Source: Pigoraptor vietnamica (lineage: Eukaryota; Opisthokonta; Filasterea). Taken from it: a stretch of DNA of 30,984 nucleotides. The notes beneath the pieces were generated by a model that did no database searches, was not told the DNA's origin, and saw nothing but the letters and a program-made list of their open reading frames with translations. The stretch lies in contig CALSCQ010000286.1 in NCBI GenBank assembly GCA_943704525.1, positions 1 to 30,984 of the forward strand. The letters run 5' to 3'. This document shows, one piece after another, positions 1 to 10,475 of this stretch (positions are counted from its first letter, which is position 1; each line of letters begins with the position of its first letter). The translations under genes were made by a program, and so were the position numbers.

Positions 1-53
<53 letters not shown>
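1..53. repeat. (GA)n microsatellite, cut by window start
   Basis: Uninterrupted GA dinucleotides run from the first base. On the minus strand this is a (TC)n pyrimidine tract, and it lies downstream of the protease exon-1 donor, so it is probably inside that gene's first intron. Confidence 0.95.
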
Positions 54-56
<3 letters not shown>

Positions 57-154
57 TGTCGGATCCGCTTAAATCATAGACGTGACTCCACTAAATAAGA
101 GAGAAAGAGCGAGTATGGAATATAGCCTAAAGGACAAGGGCGCCGCTCTCGCAC

Positions 155-322
155 CTTGAAGGTGGCCATGCGCTCGTTGAACTCGACATTGTCGCGGTAT
201 TTCTTGCCGTACTGCGCGACAAAGTCACCGAAGGCGGCCTGGAGTTCGTCGTCCGAGAGGGCGGCGGACGCGGCGCATGCGAGGGAAGCGGCCACGACCG
301 CAAGCACGAAGAGGCGAGACAT
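155..322 (-). CDS. Papain-family (cathepsin L-like) cysteine protease, first exon only
   Basis: This is the 5' exon of a secreted or lysosomal cysteine protease; the rest lies beyond the left edge. The 56 codons start at ATG 322. They encode a signal peptide (MSRLFVLAVVAASLACAASA), then the start of an I29 inhibitor prodomain with the usual F-x-x-[FW]-x-x-x-Y-x-K-x-Y pattern (FGDFVAQYGKKYRDN, then an E-x-x-x-R-x-x-x-F helix). The exon ends in phase 0 at AAG, followed by donor GTGCGAGAG at 154. Family membership follows from the signal peptide plus I29 pattern. The catalytic Cys-His-Asn domain is not in the window, so the subfamily (cathepsin L, B-like or other) and activity cannot be judged. 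The gene lies downstream of CWC25 on the same strand. Confidence 0.72.
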
Positions 323-795
323 CTTCCACGAAGAATCGAGCGCTCTCCCACACACACTTCGAAAGAAAGCAAAGCGTGGAGAATAACAAGCCCCTTCTTT
401 TTTGAATCGAAAACGCGTGCGCGTGTGTGGGCTGTGAGAGAGGAGGAGGGAGAGCCAAACAACAACAGCGGCATGCTCCGACGTCACACACGCCGTTTCA
501 CTCACAATGCTACTAATCAACCGATTTCGAATCACTTGTAACCCTCACCATATATTGTGTGGATTGAGTATTTGACTATTGGCAAATGTGTCCGTACACC
601 TTGGAACGATGGCTTTCCCACCACCTGCAAATCTGCGCACACGACGCTTCAGCCGGCTGCATGCACGGACCATCCGTTTCACTTTCCACGCGCTCGTCCT
701 GCATGGTTTTACAGTCAAGGGGTAAAGAGATGCGGTGCCGTCAGGTGTGCCTGTGTGTCGTGTACCGATCCGTACGTGTATTCGCCCGCCACGCC
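323..795. other. Intergenic: CWC25 3' flank and protease promoter
   Basis: 473 bp between two minus-strand genes. It should hold the 3' UTR of CWC25 and the promoter and 5' UTR of the protease. I see no clear TATA box, repeat or RNA gene. The open frames here lack family features. Confidence 0.6.
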
Positions 796-2841
796 TCACT
801 TGAGGAACCTGCCCAGGTCGGCGTTGGTGCGTTGCACAAAGTGAATATTGCGCTTGATGCGATCCTCCAAACTCTTGCTCGCCGACTCCGATATCGACTC
901 GACGCGGACTTTGCTGCAGCCCGCACAGAAACGTCAGGTTAACCGCAGGCCTATTTTCACGTGTAACTCTCACGCACACACGCACGAGTACCCACTCTAA
1001 GAACGTCATGCCCTTGCTCGACGACGACTCCTCCTGTTGCCGCCGCTCCATCTCCCGGCCCTCTTCCACCTTCCTCGCCCGCTCGGTGTCTCTCCACACG
1101 GCGTCCTGCTGCATGGCCGCAAGTCGCGCTGCCCGCTCTTCTTCGCTGAGCTTCGACCGGCCTCCCCGGTCTCCGTCCCGGCGATCCCTCCTGTCATCCC
1201 TCCTCTCGTCTGAACGGTGACGTGCCGTGTCATCGCGCCGCTCTCGAACGGGCGATCGCGATCGCGACCGCGACCGACCGCGTTTCGACTCGCCATCTCG
1301 AAGCTTGTCACGTGAGCCCTCTTCGCGCGCGCGATCGCCATCATCACGAGCGTGACGTGCATCCCTCCCCCCTTCGGCACGGTCCGAGTGCCGCCGGTCC
1401 CGCCGGTCGGCCTCAGATGAGCGCCGGGGAGAACGCGAGCGCGAACGGCGCCGTTCCTCGCGCCGGTCAGAGCGCTCGGGTTGCCGCGCGGGCGAACGCG
1501 AACGAGACCGCGATTTCGATCTCCTCCTCTGTCGCAATGACTGGTCGGTTCCCCTGAGCGGCGATGGTGCACGGTCTCCGGTCGGCCGCTGTGCATGGCG
1601 GTGGACATCGTCCGTGTCGGCAGCGGCACGAGGGCTGCGGCTTGCGTCGCGCTTCGTGCCGTGTCGGGAGTGGTGGTCGTCGTCGTCGCCGTGCTTCCGC
1701 TTATCCTTCTTATCCTTCTTGTCCTTCTTGTCCTTTTTGTCTTTCTTGTCCTTCTTGCTCTTCTTTCCCTCCTTCTGTTCGCGAAGCTGCGCGGACGACG
1801 GCGAATCAGCCAACAGGGGAGGCGCTCGTTCCGCACAGCGAAGAAACCCACGCCTCGCTATCGACACGCAAGAACAACGCAACAAGAAGACAAACCATAA
1901 CAGCCGCACATGCGCACGGCCCACCTTCTTCAGCTGCCTCATCTTCACCGGGTTGTTCAGAATTTCCTTCAGGCTCTCCTGCTCGCGTTTCTTGATCATG
2001 AGAAGGGGGTCCTCGCGAATCTTCGACTCAAGGTCCAGCACAGAGAGCGGTGCCGCGGCCGTCTGCTGCGCGAACAGTGCGCCTGGCGCATTCGTCGCGG
2101 GCTGCGGATCGGACGAGTTACGATTAAAGCGATAAAGAATAGACGCACACACAAAAACTCGCTCTCTCACAAGTGGAGTCGATGGACACATGTCTATGAT
2201 TTAAGCTGATCCGACATATCTCTCACACTCTCTTTCTCCTTCTCTCTCCAGGTGACGCCGTGCTACACACCTTTGCCTCCTCTTCCTGCAGCTTGTCGAC
2301 CTCGACCGGCTTGCCGAGAAGGTACTCCTCGCGACTCTTGGACACGACGGCAGCAGAACGGGCGCCCTGGTACATCCAGTCCAATCGTTCCGTCTTTTGC
2401 CTGCACAGCGCACCCAACAGCCATTAACACACGGACCAACGAACGTGCCCATCTCATTCCCTCCTCCCTCGCTTAGAAAAACAACGTAAGAGGAATCGAG
2501 GTCTATCGAACGAACGGCCTACCCACTTGATGTGACCAGCTCGCACTGCCTGCATCTGCAGCTCCTCCATCTGCCGCTCCTCCTCCTTCTCCTTGAGCAG
2601 CTCTTGGATCTTTTTGTCCTCGGCGATCTTCTTCTGCTCGGCGATCCACACCTTTTCGACATTCTGAAACGTCTGCGGATGCCAGCTCTTCTTGAAATTC
2701 TGCACGCGAGAACGCAATACTTTGGGGTCAGTGCTGTGCGACGAATCAATCCACGCCTTCTCATGCACTGCGCAATGCGCAGGAACGTCAATGCAGCGAT
2801 CGCAAACGGAGAACGACACCCACCAAGTCTCCCCCTCCCAT
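796..2841 (-). CDS. CWC25: Pre-mRNA splicing factor Cwc25
   Basis: Cwc25 joins the activated spliceosome after Prp2 remodelling and supports the first transesterification. Six exons join in frame to 468 aa: 2824-2841, 2527-2699, 2271-2400, 1925-2101, 996-1786, 796-913. The first exon is only 18 nt (MGGGDL), and joining it to the next gives MGGGDLNFKKSWHPQT, nearly identical to the human N-terminus. Further conserved blocks are NVEKVWIAEQKK, LDWMYQG, REEYLLGKP, SKIREDPLL and LNNPVKM. The large fifth exon encodes a Lys-Asp repeat (KKDKKD) followed by a long Arg-Ser/Arg-Asp low-complexity region. The C-terminus keeps LSEEERAARLAAMQQDAVWR and the terminal SLEDRIKRNIHFVQR. Four of the five donors begin GTGGG. 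The gene is divergent from the RabGAP gene. The last splice (996/913) was placed by phase and by fit to the conserved C-terminus. Confidence 0.95.
1701..1765. repeat. Degenerate 9-nt coding repeat (Lys-Lys-Asp)
   Basis: Repeated cttcttgtc-like units on the plus strand encode a KKD tandem tract in CWC25 on the minus strand. The tract sits at the start of exon 5, where other Cwc25 proteins carry a Lys-rich region, so it is probably an expandable linker. Confidence 0.85.
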
Positions 2842-3397
2842 TTTCGCGGTGGCCCACTATGGCCGTCCGTCGTTCAAACTTGTTGCATGCAAAGTCACGC
2901 GCGATCTAAACAGGCACGCAAGACTGCGAGACAAAGAAACGACTCTCCACAGCCGAATGACCACAACAAAGACCGAAAAGAAAGTTTTTCGCACGATTGG
3001 TTTGTGAAACGTAAGCGCACCGAAAACGGTGAAGTCGCGGCCACAAATCTCACCCCGGATGCAAATCAACACCCCGGCTGTGAGCGATCAACACAAAACA
3101 GGCTGTCATAGGGACACCTGTGTGTCGCATGCCCAGTCTCGCCAAACTGTTGCCTTTTGAGATCGAAAAATCGCCTCTGCTGTCGCTGTGGGCGTGCTGT
3201 GGCATCTTCGCGGAACGCGTCTTTATTATCTCCTGTGTGTGACGACGTGTGCGGTGTGTGACATTGATTCGAACCATGGGGCGTGCGCGACGACTGTAGC
3301 GCGTTGCGGCCACATGCTCAGCGTTTGAATTTTGTGCGACTCCATCAGGCGGTAGACGGACCCTCGTCCACGCTGCTGCGTGCGGCGGCACAGAAAG
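2842..3397. promoter_or_regulatory. Divergent promoter region, CWC25 / TBC1D9-like RabGAP
   Basis: 556 bp between two start codons on opposite strands, so both promoters should lie here. I see no convincing TATA box and no repeats. Both genes are housekeeping in type, consistent with a TATA-less shared promoter. Confidence 0.6.
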
Positions 3398-6300
3398 ATG
3401 TGGGTCAAGCCGAGCGAGGTGCTCCTCGCGAATGCCCTGTGGTCGACGGTGCAGACGAACAACTTCTTTGCGCTCCAGAAGCGGCGCGGCCACGGGGGAT
3501 CCGGGCTGACGTCGCTGTTCGTGGGGACGCTCGACAATGTGATGGAGTCGAAGCCGATGCCCTTCCGCATACTCTTGCAGACCAAGTCGTCGGACGTGAG
3601 CTATGTCGTGGCGGTAAGCGAGACGAAGGAGGAGATTGAGCGCGACTGGCAGTGGCTTGCGTCGAACCTCCTCACAAAGTTGAACGGCTTTGAGGACAAG
3701 CGCGAGGCGCGTGAGTTTGTGAGGAAGAAGATTGAGAGCTTGGTCGCAAGCGAAGGAAAGAACCCCGACGACGAGGATGAGAGTGGGTTGTTTGGCACAG
3801 CGCAGTTGCTGCGCACACACACACGCACATGCCACACATCCACATGAGGGATGGCGCATGCGTAAAGTCCTCACCATTTTGCTGCGTACACAGATTCGGA
3901 GGCGTACAAGTTTTCGTCGGCCGCCAAGACGTTTCACAAGCGGTTTGGGATGCCGCCGGAGGAACGCCTGGCGAACTGTGAGTGCCGTGGTACTGCGGTG
4001 CATTCGACGATTGCACTTTGTGTCTCGTGTACGTCCGAAGGATTGTTATCCTGTATCGTCGACGGCACCTTCGCGTGTCACGTCCGCGTATATGACGGTG
4101 TCTCTGTTGCGCAGACTACTCGTGTTCGTACTGGAAGGGCCGTGCGCCGCGACAAGGGTGGCTGTACCTCAGCGAGAACCACCTGTGCTTCTACAGCTAC
4201 TTCCTCGGAAAGGAGGCCAAGCTCGTCATCCCGTGGGTGGAAGTCATGGGCCTCGAAAAGGAGTACACGCGAGGGTTCATTCCGGACGCGATCCGCGTGC
4301 GAACGCGAGAGAAGCAGGTACGTGCGTGCGCGCCTGTGATACGCACGTGCTTGCGTGCGGGTGTAACTGTATACGGGCTAGCGCTTGTTACGTTGTAGCT
4401 TGGCACAGGCGACTGCGCTCTCCACCGTCGATTAATTGACCATCCCCTTCGCAGTACTTCTTTTCGCTCCTCCTCCACCGAAACGACACGTTCAATCTTA
4501 TGGAGGAACTCGCGAAAATGGCCATGCAACGGCTGCTCGAGTCGAACGACGAGGACGCTTTTGGGTCGTCCGCGGCCGCCAACGCAGCCGCCCTCGCGTC
4601 CGCAGCCGCCCCGAAGGGCTCGACCGCTCGCCGCACATCTGCAGACGGAAAGCGTGCGGAGGAAGCGCTTCGCCGCGACCTGCGATTGCGCGCCATGAGC
4701 CAGAAGTTCCGGGAAACGTTTCGTCTGCCGTCGAGCGAGGTCCTGCTGCGCGAGGACGCCTGCGTGCTGTCGGCGTCGTCGCACATGGCCGAGCGCTCTT
4801 CCTTCCAGGGCCGCCTGTGCGTGTCGGCCAACTTTATCTGCTTTCTCAGTCGCCGGGAGGGCGAGTGCCGTGTCGTGATACCCTTTCGCGAGGTCACCGC
4901 TATTGCGGCGTCGGATGGCCAGTCTCCCTCGGTGCACGTGCGCACGCGCAACCGCAACCACTTCTTCTTCCATTCTCTCGAGTCGCGGGACGAGACGCTC
5001 AAGTCGTGCGAGGACCTCTTGAAGGCGTCGCGTTCGCGAGAGGAGGCGCCGCGCGACCCGTGGGAGGAGATGAGCCAGACGGCGGAGATGAAGCCCGCGC
5101 TGTACACTCTGTTCGGCAACGGTTCCGACGAAGACGCAAGGTGGTTGTTTGTCGGATTGCAGAACTGCGTATTGATGGCGGTATCAGCGGTGCTGTTGTG
5201 AATGGTTGTACGCTGACCTCGCCCAAGTTTTGAGCGGTTGTACGTGAACTCGACATACGTTTGAGTCCTCTTTCCGCTTCGTCTCATCGTGTGTTCCCTG
5301 CAGCGCTGCGGTTAAGGAGGCCGGCCTCGAGAGCCTGTGGCAGATGCACTTTACGGAATTTGGGCGCGGCATTTGCATGTGCCGCACGGCAAAGGAGCTG
5401 CAGCTCGTGAAGAAGGGTGTGTTTGTGTTGTTTGGTGTGCGCGCGCGTGTTTTGTGGGCTAATATTCGCGTATCTCTTGTTGTCCACACGCTGAGAATTC
5501 TCTCGCGATTACCTTGCGATGAACTGGGCTCACACGTTTTTGTGCCATGTCGAATGGATCAGGCATCCCCGACAGCCTGCGCGCTGAGCTGTGGCTCGTG
5601 TTTTCGGGCGCGATCAACGACTGGGAGGGGCACCGCGGCTACTACGCGCGGCTGCTACAGGAGTGCACGGGGAAGGAGTCGCTTGCGACGGAAGAGATTG
5701 AGCGCGACCTCTACAGGTGTGTGCCCACCTCGCTTTCGTCCGTTGTTGCGAGGATTTGTCTGGCGTGCCTTTCCTCCAAGCGTTGCTCTCCGTCCTTAAA
5801 AATTTATCGACAGTTGAGTTGGCGTGTCTTTCAACCTTAGCCGTGTTGTCTGGCGGTGTGAGTGCCTCACATTTTTTCCCTCATTCAAAGGTCCCTCCCG
5901 GAGCACCCCGCGTACCAGAGCGAGACGGGCATTGGTGCGCTGCGGCGTGTGTTGCAGGCGTACGCGTGGCGCAACCCGTCGATCGGCTACTGCCAGGCCA
6001 TGAACATTGTGTCGTCGGTGCTGCTGCTCTACGCGTCCGAAGAGCAGGCCTTCTGGCTTCTGTGCGCCGTGTCGGAGCGGCTGTTGCCCGACTATTACTC
6101 GACGAAAGTCGTCGGCGCGCTCATTGACCAAGGTGCGTGCTTTTTTTGTGCCCTTTCTGCTGTGCGTGCGTGCGTTGCACTGCTGCGGGTTGTAGTTCGC
6201 ACGAGCTTTGATATCCTTCAATATTGCTGACAAAAAGCTCTCTCGGTGCAGGCGTCTTTGAAGAGCTCATGCAAGAGTACCTCCCAAACATTTTTGCGCA

Positions 6301-7975
6301 TCTCGACAAGCTCGGCGTCGTGTCGATGGTCGGCATCAGCTGGTTCCTCACCCTCTTCCTGTCCTCCATGCCCTTCCTCTCGGCCGTCCGCGTCGTCGAC
6401 TGTTTCTTTTGGGACGGCCCCAAGGTCCTCTTTCAAATTGGCCTCGCAATTCTCGACTTCAACAGCGACGCCCTCCTCGCGGCGCGCGACGACGGCGAGG
6501 CCATGGACGTCCTCAACCGCTTTCTCAAGTCGATCGATGGCGACGGCACGCGTTCGGCGGGAAGCGGGCGGCCCTCGATGGATGGCGTCGCGCCGGTCGC
6601 GGCCGTGAGCATGAACTCGCTCGTCCAGCGCGCCTACGAGGTGTACGGCTTTATCACGGACAAGCTCGTGACGAACCTACGCAACAAGGTGCGCCTGAAG
6701 GTCGTGCAGGGCTTCCAGGACAGCAGCAAGAAGTCGGCCATCAACTCTGTCAAGTCCGACAGCCGCTTTGGCCCGGCGGAGCTCGACCTCGTCTACCGCC
6801 TATTCCAGGAGTGCCGGCAGAAGAGCTCGTACTGGGGCGTGAAGGGCTCCGGGTGGAACAAGCGGCAGATCGACAAGAAGCAGTTTCGCGTCCTCTTTCA
6901 CCGCCTGTCCCCGTGGGGGCGCGGCCACGAGTCGGCGCCACTGGCAGACACCGTGTTCGAACACATCGATGGGGACGCCGACGGCCTGATCGACTTTTCG
7001 GCGTTCATCCGCTGTCTGGACATTGTGTGCCGCGGTGACCTCCGGCAACGCCTCCGGTTCCTATTCGACGCGCACCGTCCGGACGTCGAGGAGGGCTCGG
7101 CGCCGCGACCCTCGCAGACGTCCCAGCAGCTGCAGTCGAGCGCGAGTAGCCGATCCCTCTCGATCGCGTCGTTCGTTACCGTTCCCGAAGACGGCTTCTT
7201 TCCCGTCGAGCGCTTCGTGGAGCTGTGGCGAAGCATGTACAGCATGTTCCACGGCACCGCATGGGAGGCCGAGTATTTCCCGGCGGTCACCGAGTGCGGC
7301 CGGACGGCGCTGAGTCTGGCCGAGGAAATGGCGACCGGCGCACCGCCGCCATCCCTGGGACTTGCGAGAGAAGACAGCCGCCCGCTCATCTCGCTGAACG
7401 AGAGCGCGCCCAGTACGCCCACGCACGCCACCGCGCCCGCCGCCGCACAAAGGGGCGGCCGCAGCCTCAGCGCAAGTGGCCTGGCGAAGGAGACGGAGGA
7501 CATGCTGCTGGGCGTTTTTGGTGGGACGCCGTCGCCCGTTCCCGCTGGAGGTGCCGCTGCGCCTGCGCCGGGGCTGTCCGCGCCGCCGTCGGACATGTTT
7601 GCCCGGTCGGCGTCGTCGCTCGGCAGCATTGGAGGATCCATGGAAGATCTCGCCGGGGGCGACTACGAGGACACGGTGAGCATGACCGAGGGACCGGAGC
7701 CACCGGCGGCGGCATCAATGCGGACACGCGCGCTTGCGGAGGCCGGCCAACACCGCGGAAAGTGAGTGTCGTGGCTGCGTGTGCGTGTGTCTGCATTTGA
7801 CATAATCACCGTTATGAGTTGTATTATGCGCTGTGTCGCTTGTCGAGGTGGTCTGACAAATCAATTCTCCATCGGCAGAGTCAAGTTCGACATGTTTCTC
7901 ACGGCGGTGCAGACGCAGCCGCTGCTCGTCGACTTTTTCACGATGCAGTGGAACCTCGTGGAGCAGGCCTCGTGA
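3398..7975 (+). CDS. TBC1D8/TBC1D9-family RabGAP (GRAM-GRAM-TBC-EF hand)
   Basis: A predicted GTPase-activating protein for Rab GTPases at endomembranes. Nine exons join in frame to 1157 aa: 3398-3782, 3894-3977, 4115-4317, 4455-5140, 5304-5416, 5563-5716, 5891-6132, 6252-7761, 7879-7975. The N-terminus [15 protein letters not shown] matches human TBC1D9 closely. GRAM 1 lies at about residues 141-240 and GRAM 2 at about 308-410. The TBC domain (about 491-700) keeps both catalytic fingers: Arg542 in IERDLYR and Gln577 in GYCQ. An EF-hand-like loop ([12 protein letters not shown], near 862-873) has Ala instead of Glu at loop position 12, so calcium binding may be weak or lost. The last ~150 residues of exon 8 are Pro/Ala/Ser-rich, and a short last exon ends the protein. 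The start is the ATG of MWV; an upstream in-frame ATG (3380) is not favoured because family members begin MWV. Confidence 0.95.
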
Positions 7976-8305
7976 CGATGGGATGCTGGGGCTGCGCGGC
8001 GTTAACGGGCATCTTTCTGCCGGACATCTTTCTGTCTGCCGAACAAACGTTATGCTATTGACTGCAACGTGGTTTGTTTGCTTCTCTTTACATTCGAAGT
8101 TGCGCCTCTGTGCACGAACGCGGCTCACGCACACACGCACGCTCAGAGAGGCCGCACATCACTGGCGCCCGCAGTCGCTTTGTCGCGCGACCGATAGAGG
8201 GCCCGTCTTGTTTTCGCGACGCCGCACGCGAACGCACCGCACGCACGAACGCACACACGCGCCGCCAGCGCAGCTACCGGACGCGACCTTCCTACGCGCA
8301 CGCCT
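7976..8305. other. Intergenic between convergent 3' ends
   Basis: 330 bp between the stop codons of the RabGAP (+) and the RRM protein (-). It should contain both 3' UTRs. I see no other gene, repeat or clear poly(A) signal. Confidence 0.6.
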
Positions 8306-10475
8306 TCAGTATGCAATGCCCGATACGGCCTGAAACTGCGTGCCATGCGCGTCGCCCGTCCCGTGCTCCGGAGCGGTCGCCGGCGCCGGCGCGGGTGCCT
8401 GTCCCTGCGTGGCCGGTGTCTGCGTGGGCGCCGCCGACGGCTGAGCGCCACTTGCCGCGGGGGGCGCCGGCTGGGATGGGGCGGCGGCGGCCTGCTGGGG
8501 GGACATCTGTTGCTGCTGTTGCTGCATCGCCTGCGCCTGTGCCATTGCAGCCTGCTGCTGGCTGATCATGAGCTGGTGGGGCACGTTTCGCATGGGATAG
8601 GCGCCGCCGCCGCCGACTGCGGGGCCGTAGTTGAACTGGCCGTAGAAGGGCATCTGGGGCGTCGGGTAAAAGCCGTACCCTTCCATGACGTTTCCGTATG
8701 TCTCGCGTCCCCAAGAACACTGGCAAAATCGAGGGGTTGGGGTGGGAGGTGGATGTTAGGCGAAGGCTACAATTGAATGGCAGGCGCACAAGAGTGTGGC
8801 TCACTTTGATCATGCGGCCGCCGAGGGTGGCACCGTTCATCGCGACAATGGCGCGCGCAGCAGAGTCGTGAGTGGTGAACCTGAGGGAAGAGAGGGTGGG
8901 GGGGGGGGGGGGGGGGGGAGGGGGTGAGGAATGTCAATCTTATGCGATGATGGTTTGTGTTGCGGATGCAGATTTCATTTCGCGGGTACGAAATTGAACA
9001 AGGCCGCACTCGTACCTGACAAACGCGTAGGCCTTGTCACGGTTGATGCGCACGTCAAGAATGTATCCAAACGGGCCAAAGCTCTCGCGGAGCATCGCGT
9101 CTGCAGCAACACCAAGGCTCGTCGTGAGCGCCCCCGCACGCAAACACAGCAAGACACACATACACTGCACACACGCGCACAGGGCGGATTCTTCCTGCTA
9201 CACACCTCTCACACCCTCGCCAATGCCACCAACGTACACCGTCGTCGTGTACTGCGTCGTCTGCGCAGCAACCACGTCGTAGCTGAGCTTGGGAGGCGGC
9301 TGCTGCGGCTGCGGAGACGGCGATCCCGGACCCGCACTCCCCGCCCTCCCACCCTGTGCCCCGCCAGGCGCATAATACGGGCCTCGGTTGCCGTGTCCGG
9401 CACCGTTCTCATACGGACTCCGTCGCTGCATCGACGTCCCCGGCACAGGACCGCCCTGCGAGCCGACGCTCGAGGACGACCCCCGCCGCGACGCCCAATT
9501 CGTGCGCACGGCGCGCCCGCCAATCCACTTCCCGTTGAGCTCCTGAATGGCCCTCTCGGCCTCGGGCTTTGTGCGGAACGAGACGAAGCCGTACCCGCGC
9601 GACTTGCCCGTCTGCGCATCCTGAATCACGCGCGCGTCGACGGCGCCGTACCCTGCAAACGCCGCGAGGAGAGACGCGTCGTTCAATTCCGGGGCGAGGT
9701 CCCCGACAAAGACCGTGAGATCGTCGAGGGGCATCTGGGGACCCCCGGCCATTGCACCCGGCATCATCGAGGCGGGATGGTGGCCGCTCGACACGGACGA
9801 CCGTCCGCTGCCGTTGCCGTGTGCGCCCACAGCACCCCCTTGCGCCCAGTTGACCCTAATCTCCGTCGACATGAACGTCTGTCCGTTGAGCGTCTGGATC
9901 GCCGTCGCCGCCGATTGGGGCTCGGCAAATTCGACAAAGCCATAGGGATGCGGGTGCTGGCCCTGCTGAGCAAGGGGGAAACGGAAGCGCGCAGATAAGG
10001 TGCCTGTGTGACAAGTGTGACAACATCGAGAGACGGCCGGCGCACGCGGCGACACTCACTGTGCCACGGACGAGCTTGCAGTTCTTGACGGCGCCGACTT
10101 TGCTAAAGTAATCGACAAGCGAGTGCTCGGTCACCGCGGGGTCGAGATTGCCGACATAACTGCGAACGACACATACAGTGCGTCAGTGTCCAGTAGAGGT
10201 AACGAGCCCAGAAAACAACGCCGTTCCTTCATCGCGCACAGACTCCAGTTTCACAACACGACTCACATGCAGCAGTTCTGTCCCTGAAGTGGTTGACGGC
10301 CGCAATGGACGGAGGAAGGAAGAATGGCAGTAAGTGAAATTGCACGACTCGCCACCGCATGACATTGCAAATCGCCCAGCAATTCATCCGCATGCACACA
10401 CAGTCCCATCAAATTGGCGCCGAGTGGCCAACACACCGGTTGCGGGGGTCCCTGAAACGGTGCAAACTGCGCCAT
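8306..10475 (-). CDS. TIA1/Pub1/Nam8-like RNA-binding protein with three RRMs
   Basis: A predicted U-rich or AU-rich RNA-binding regulator of splicing, mRNA stability or stress granules. Seven exons give 492 aa: 10437-10475, 10267-10283, 10060-10159, 9215-9962, 9016-9100, 8805-8880, 8306-8719. RRM1 spans about residues 17-92 (RNP2 CIYVGNL, RNP1-like YGFVEF), RRM2 about 134-208 (RNP2 VFVGDL, RNP1 RGYGFVSF) and RRM3 about 293-362 (RNP2 VYVGGI, RNP1 KAYAFVRF), ending KCSWGRET like TIA1's KCYWGKE. The linkers are Gly/Ser-rich and the C-terminus is Gln/Met/Ala/Pro-rich, as in prion-like TIA1 tails. Exon 2 is a 17-nt microexon. Exon 4 has a tandem CAGCAG acceptor (start 9965 or 9962), differing by one Gln. 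The family call is firm; which paralogue (Pub1, TIA1 or Ngr1/Nam8) is not resolved. Confidence 0.93.
8898..8918. repeat. G21 homopolymer in intron 5 of the RRM gene
   Basis: Twenty-one consecutive G on the plus strand, read as C21 on the coding strand. It ends 17 nt before the intron's AG (8882-8881), so it occupies the polypyrimidine-tract position of that 3' splice site. Confidence 0.95.

Noticed and set aside
8931-9998. 355-codon plus-strand frame opposite the RRM gene
   Set aside because: It is antisense to two conserved RRM exons and the intron between them, and has no family motif of its own.
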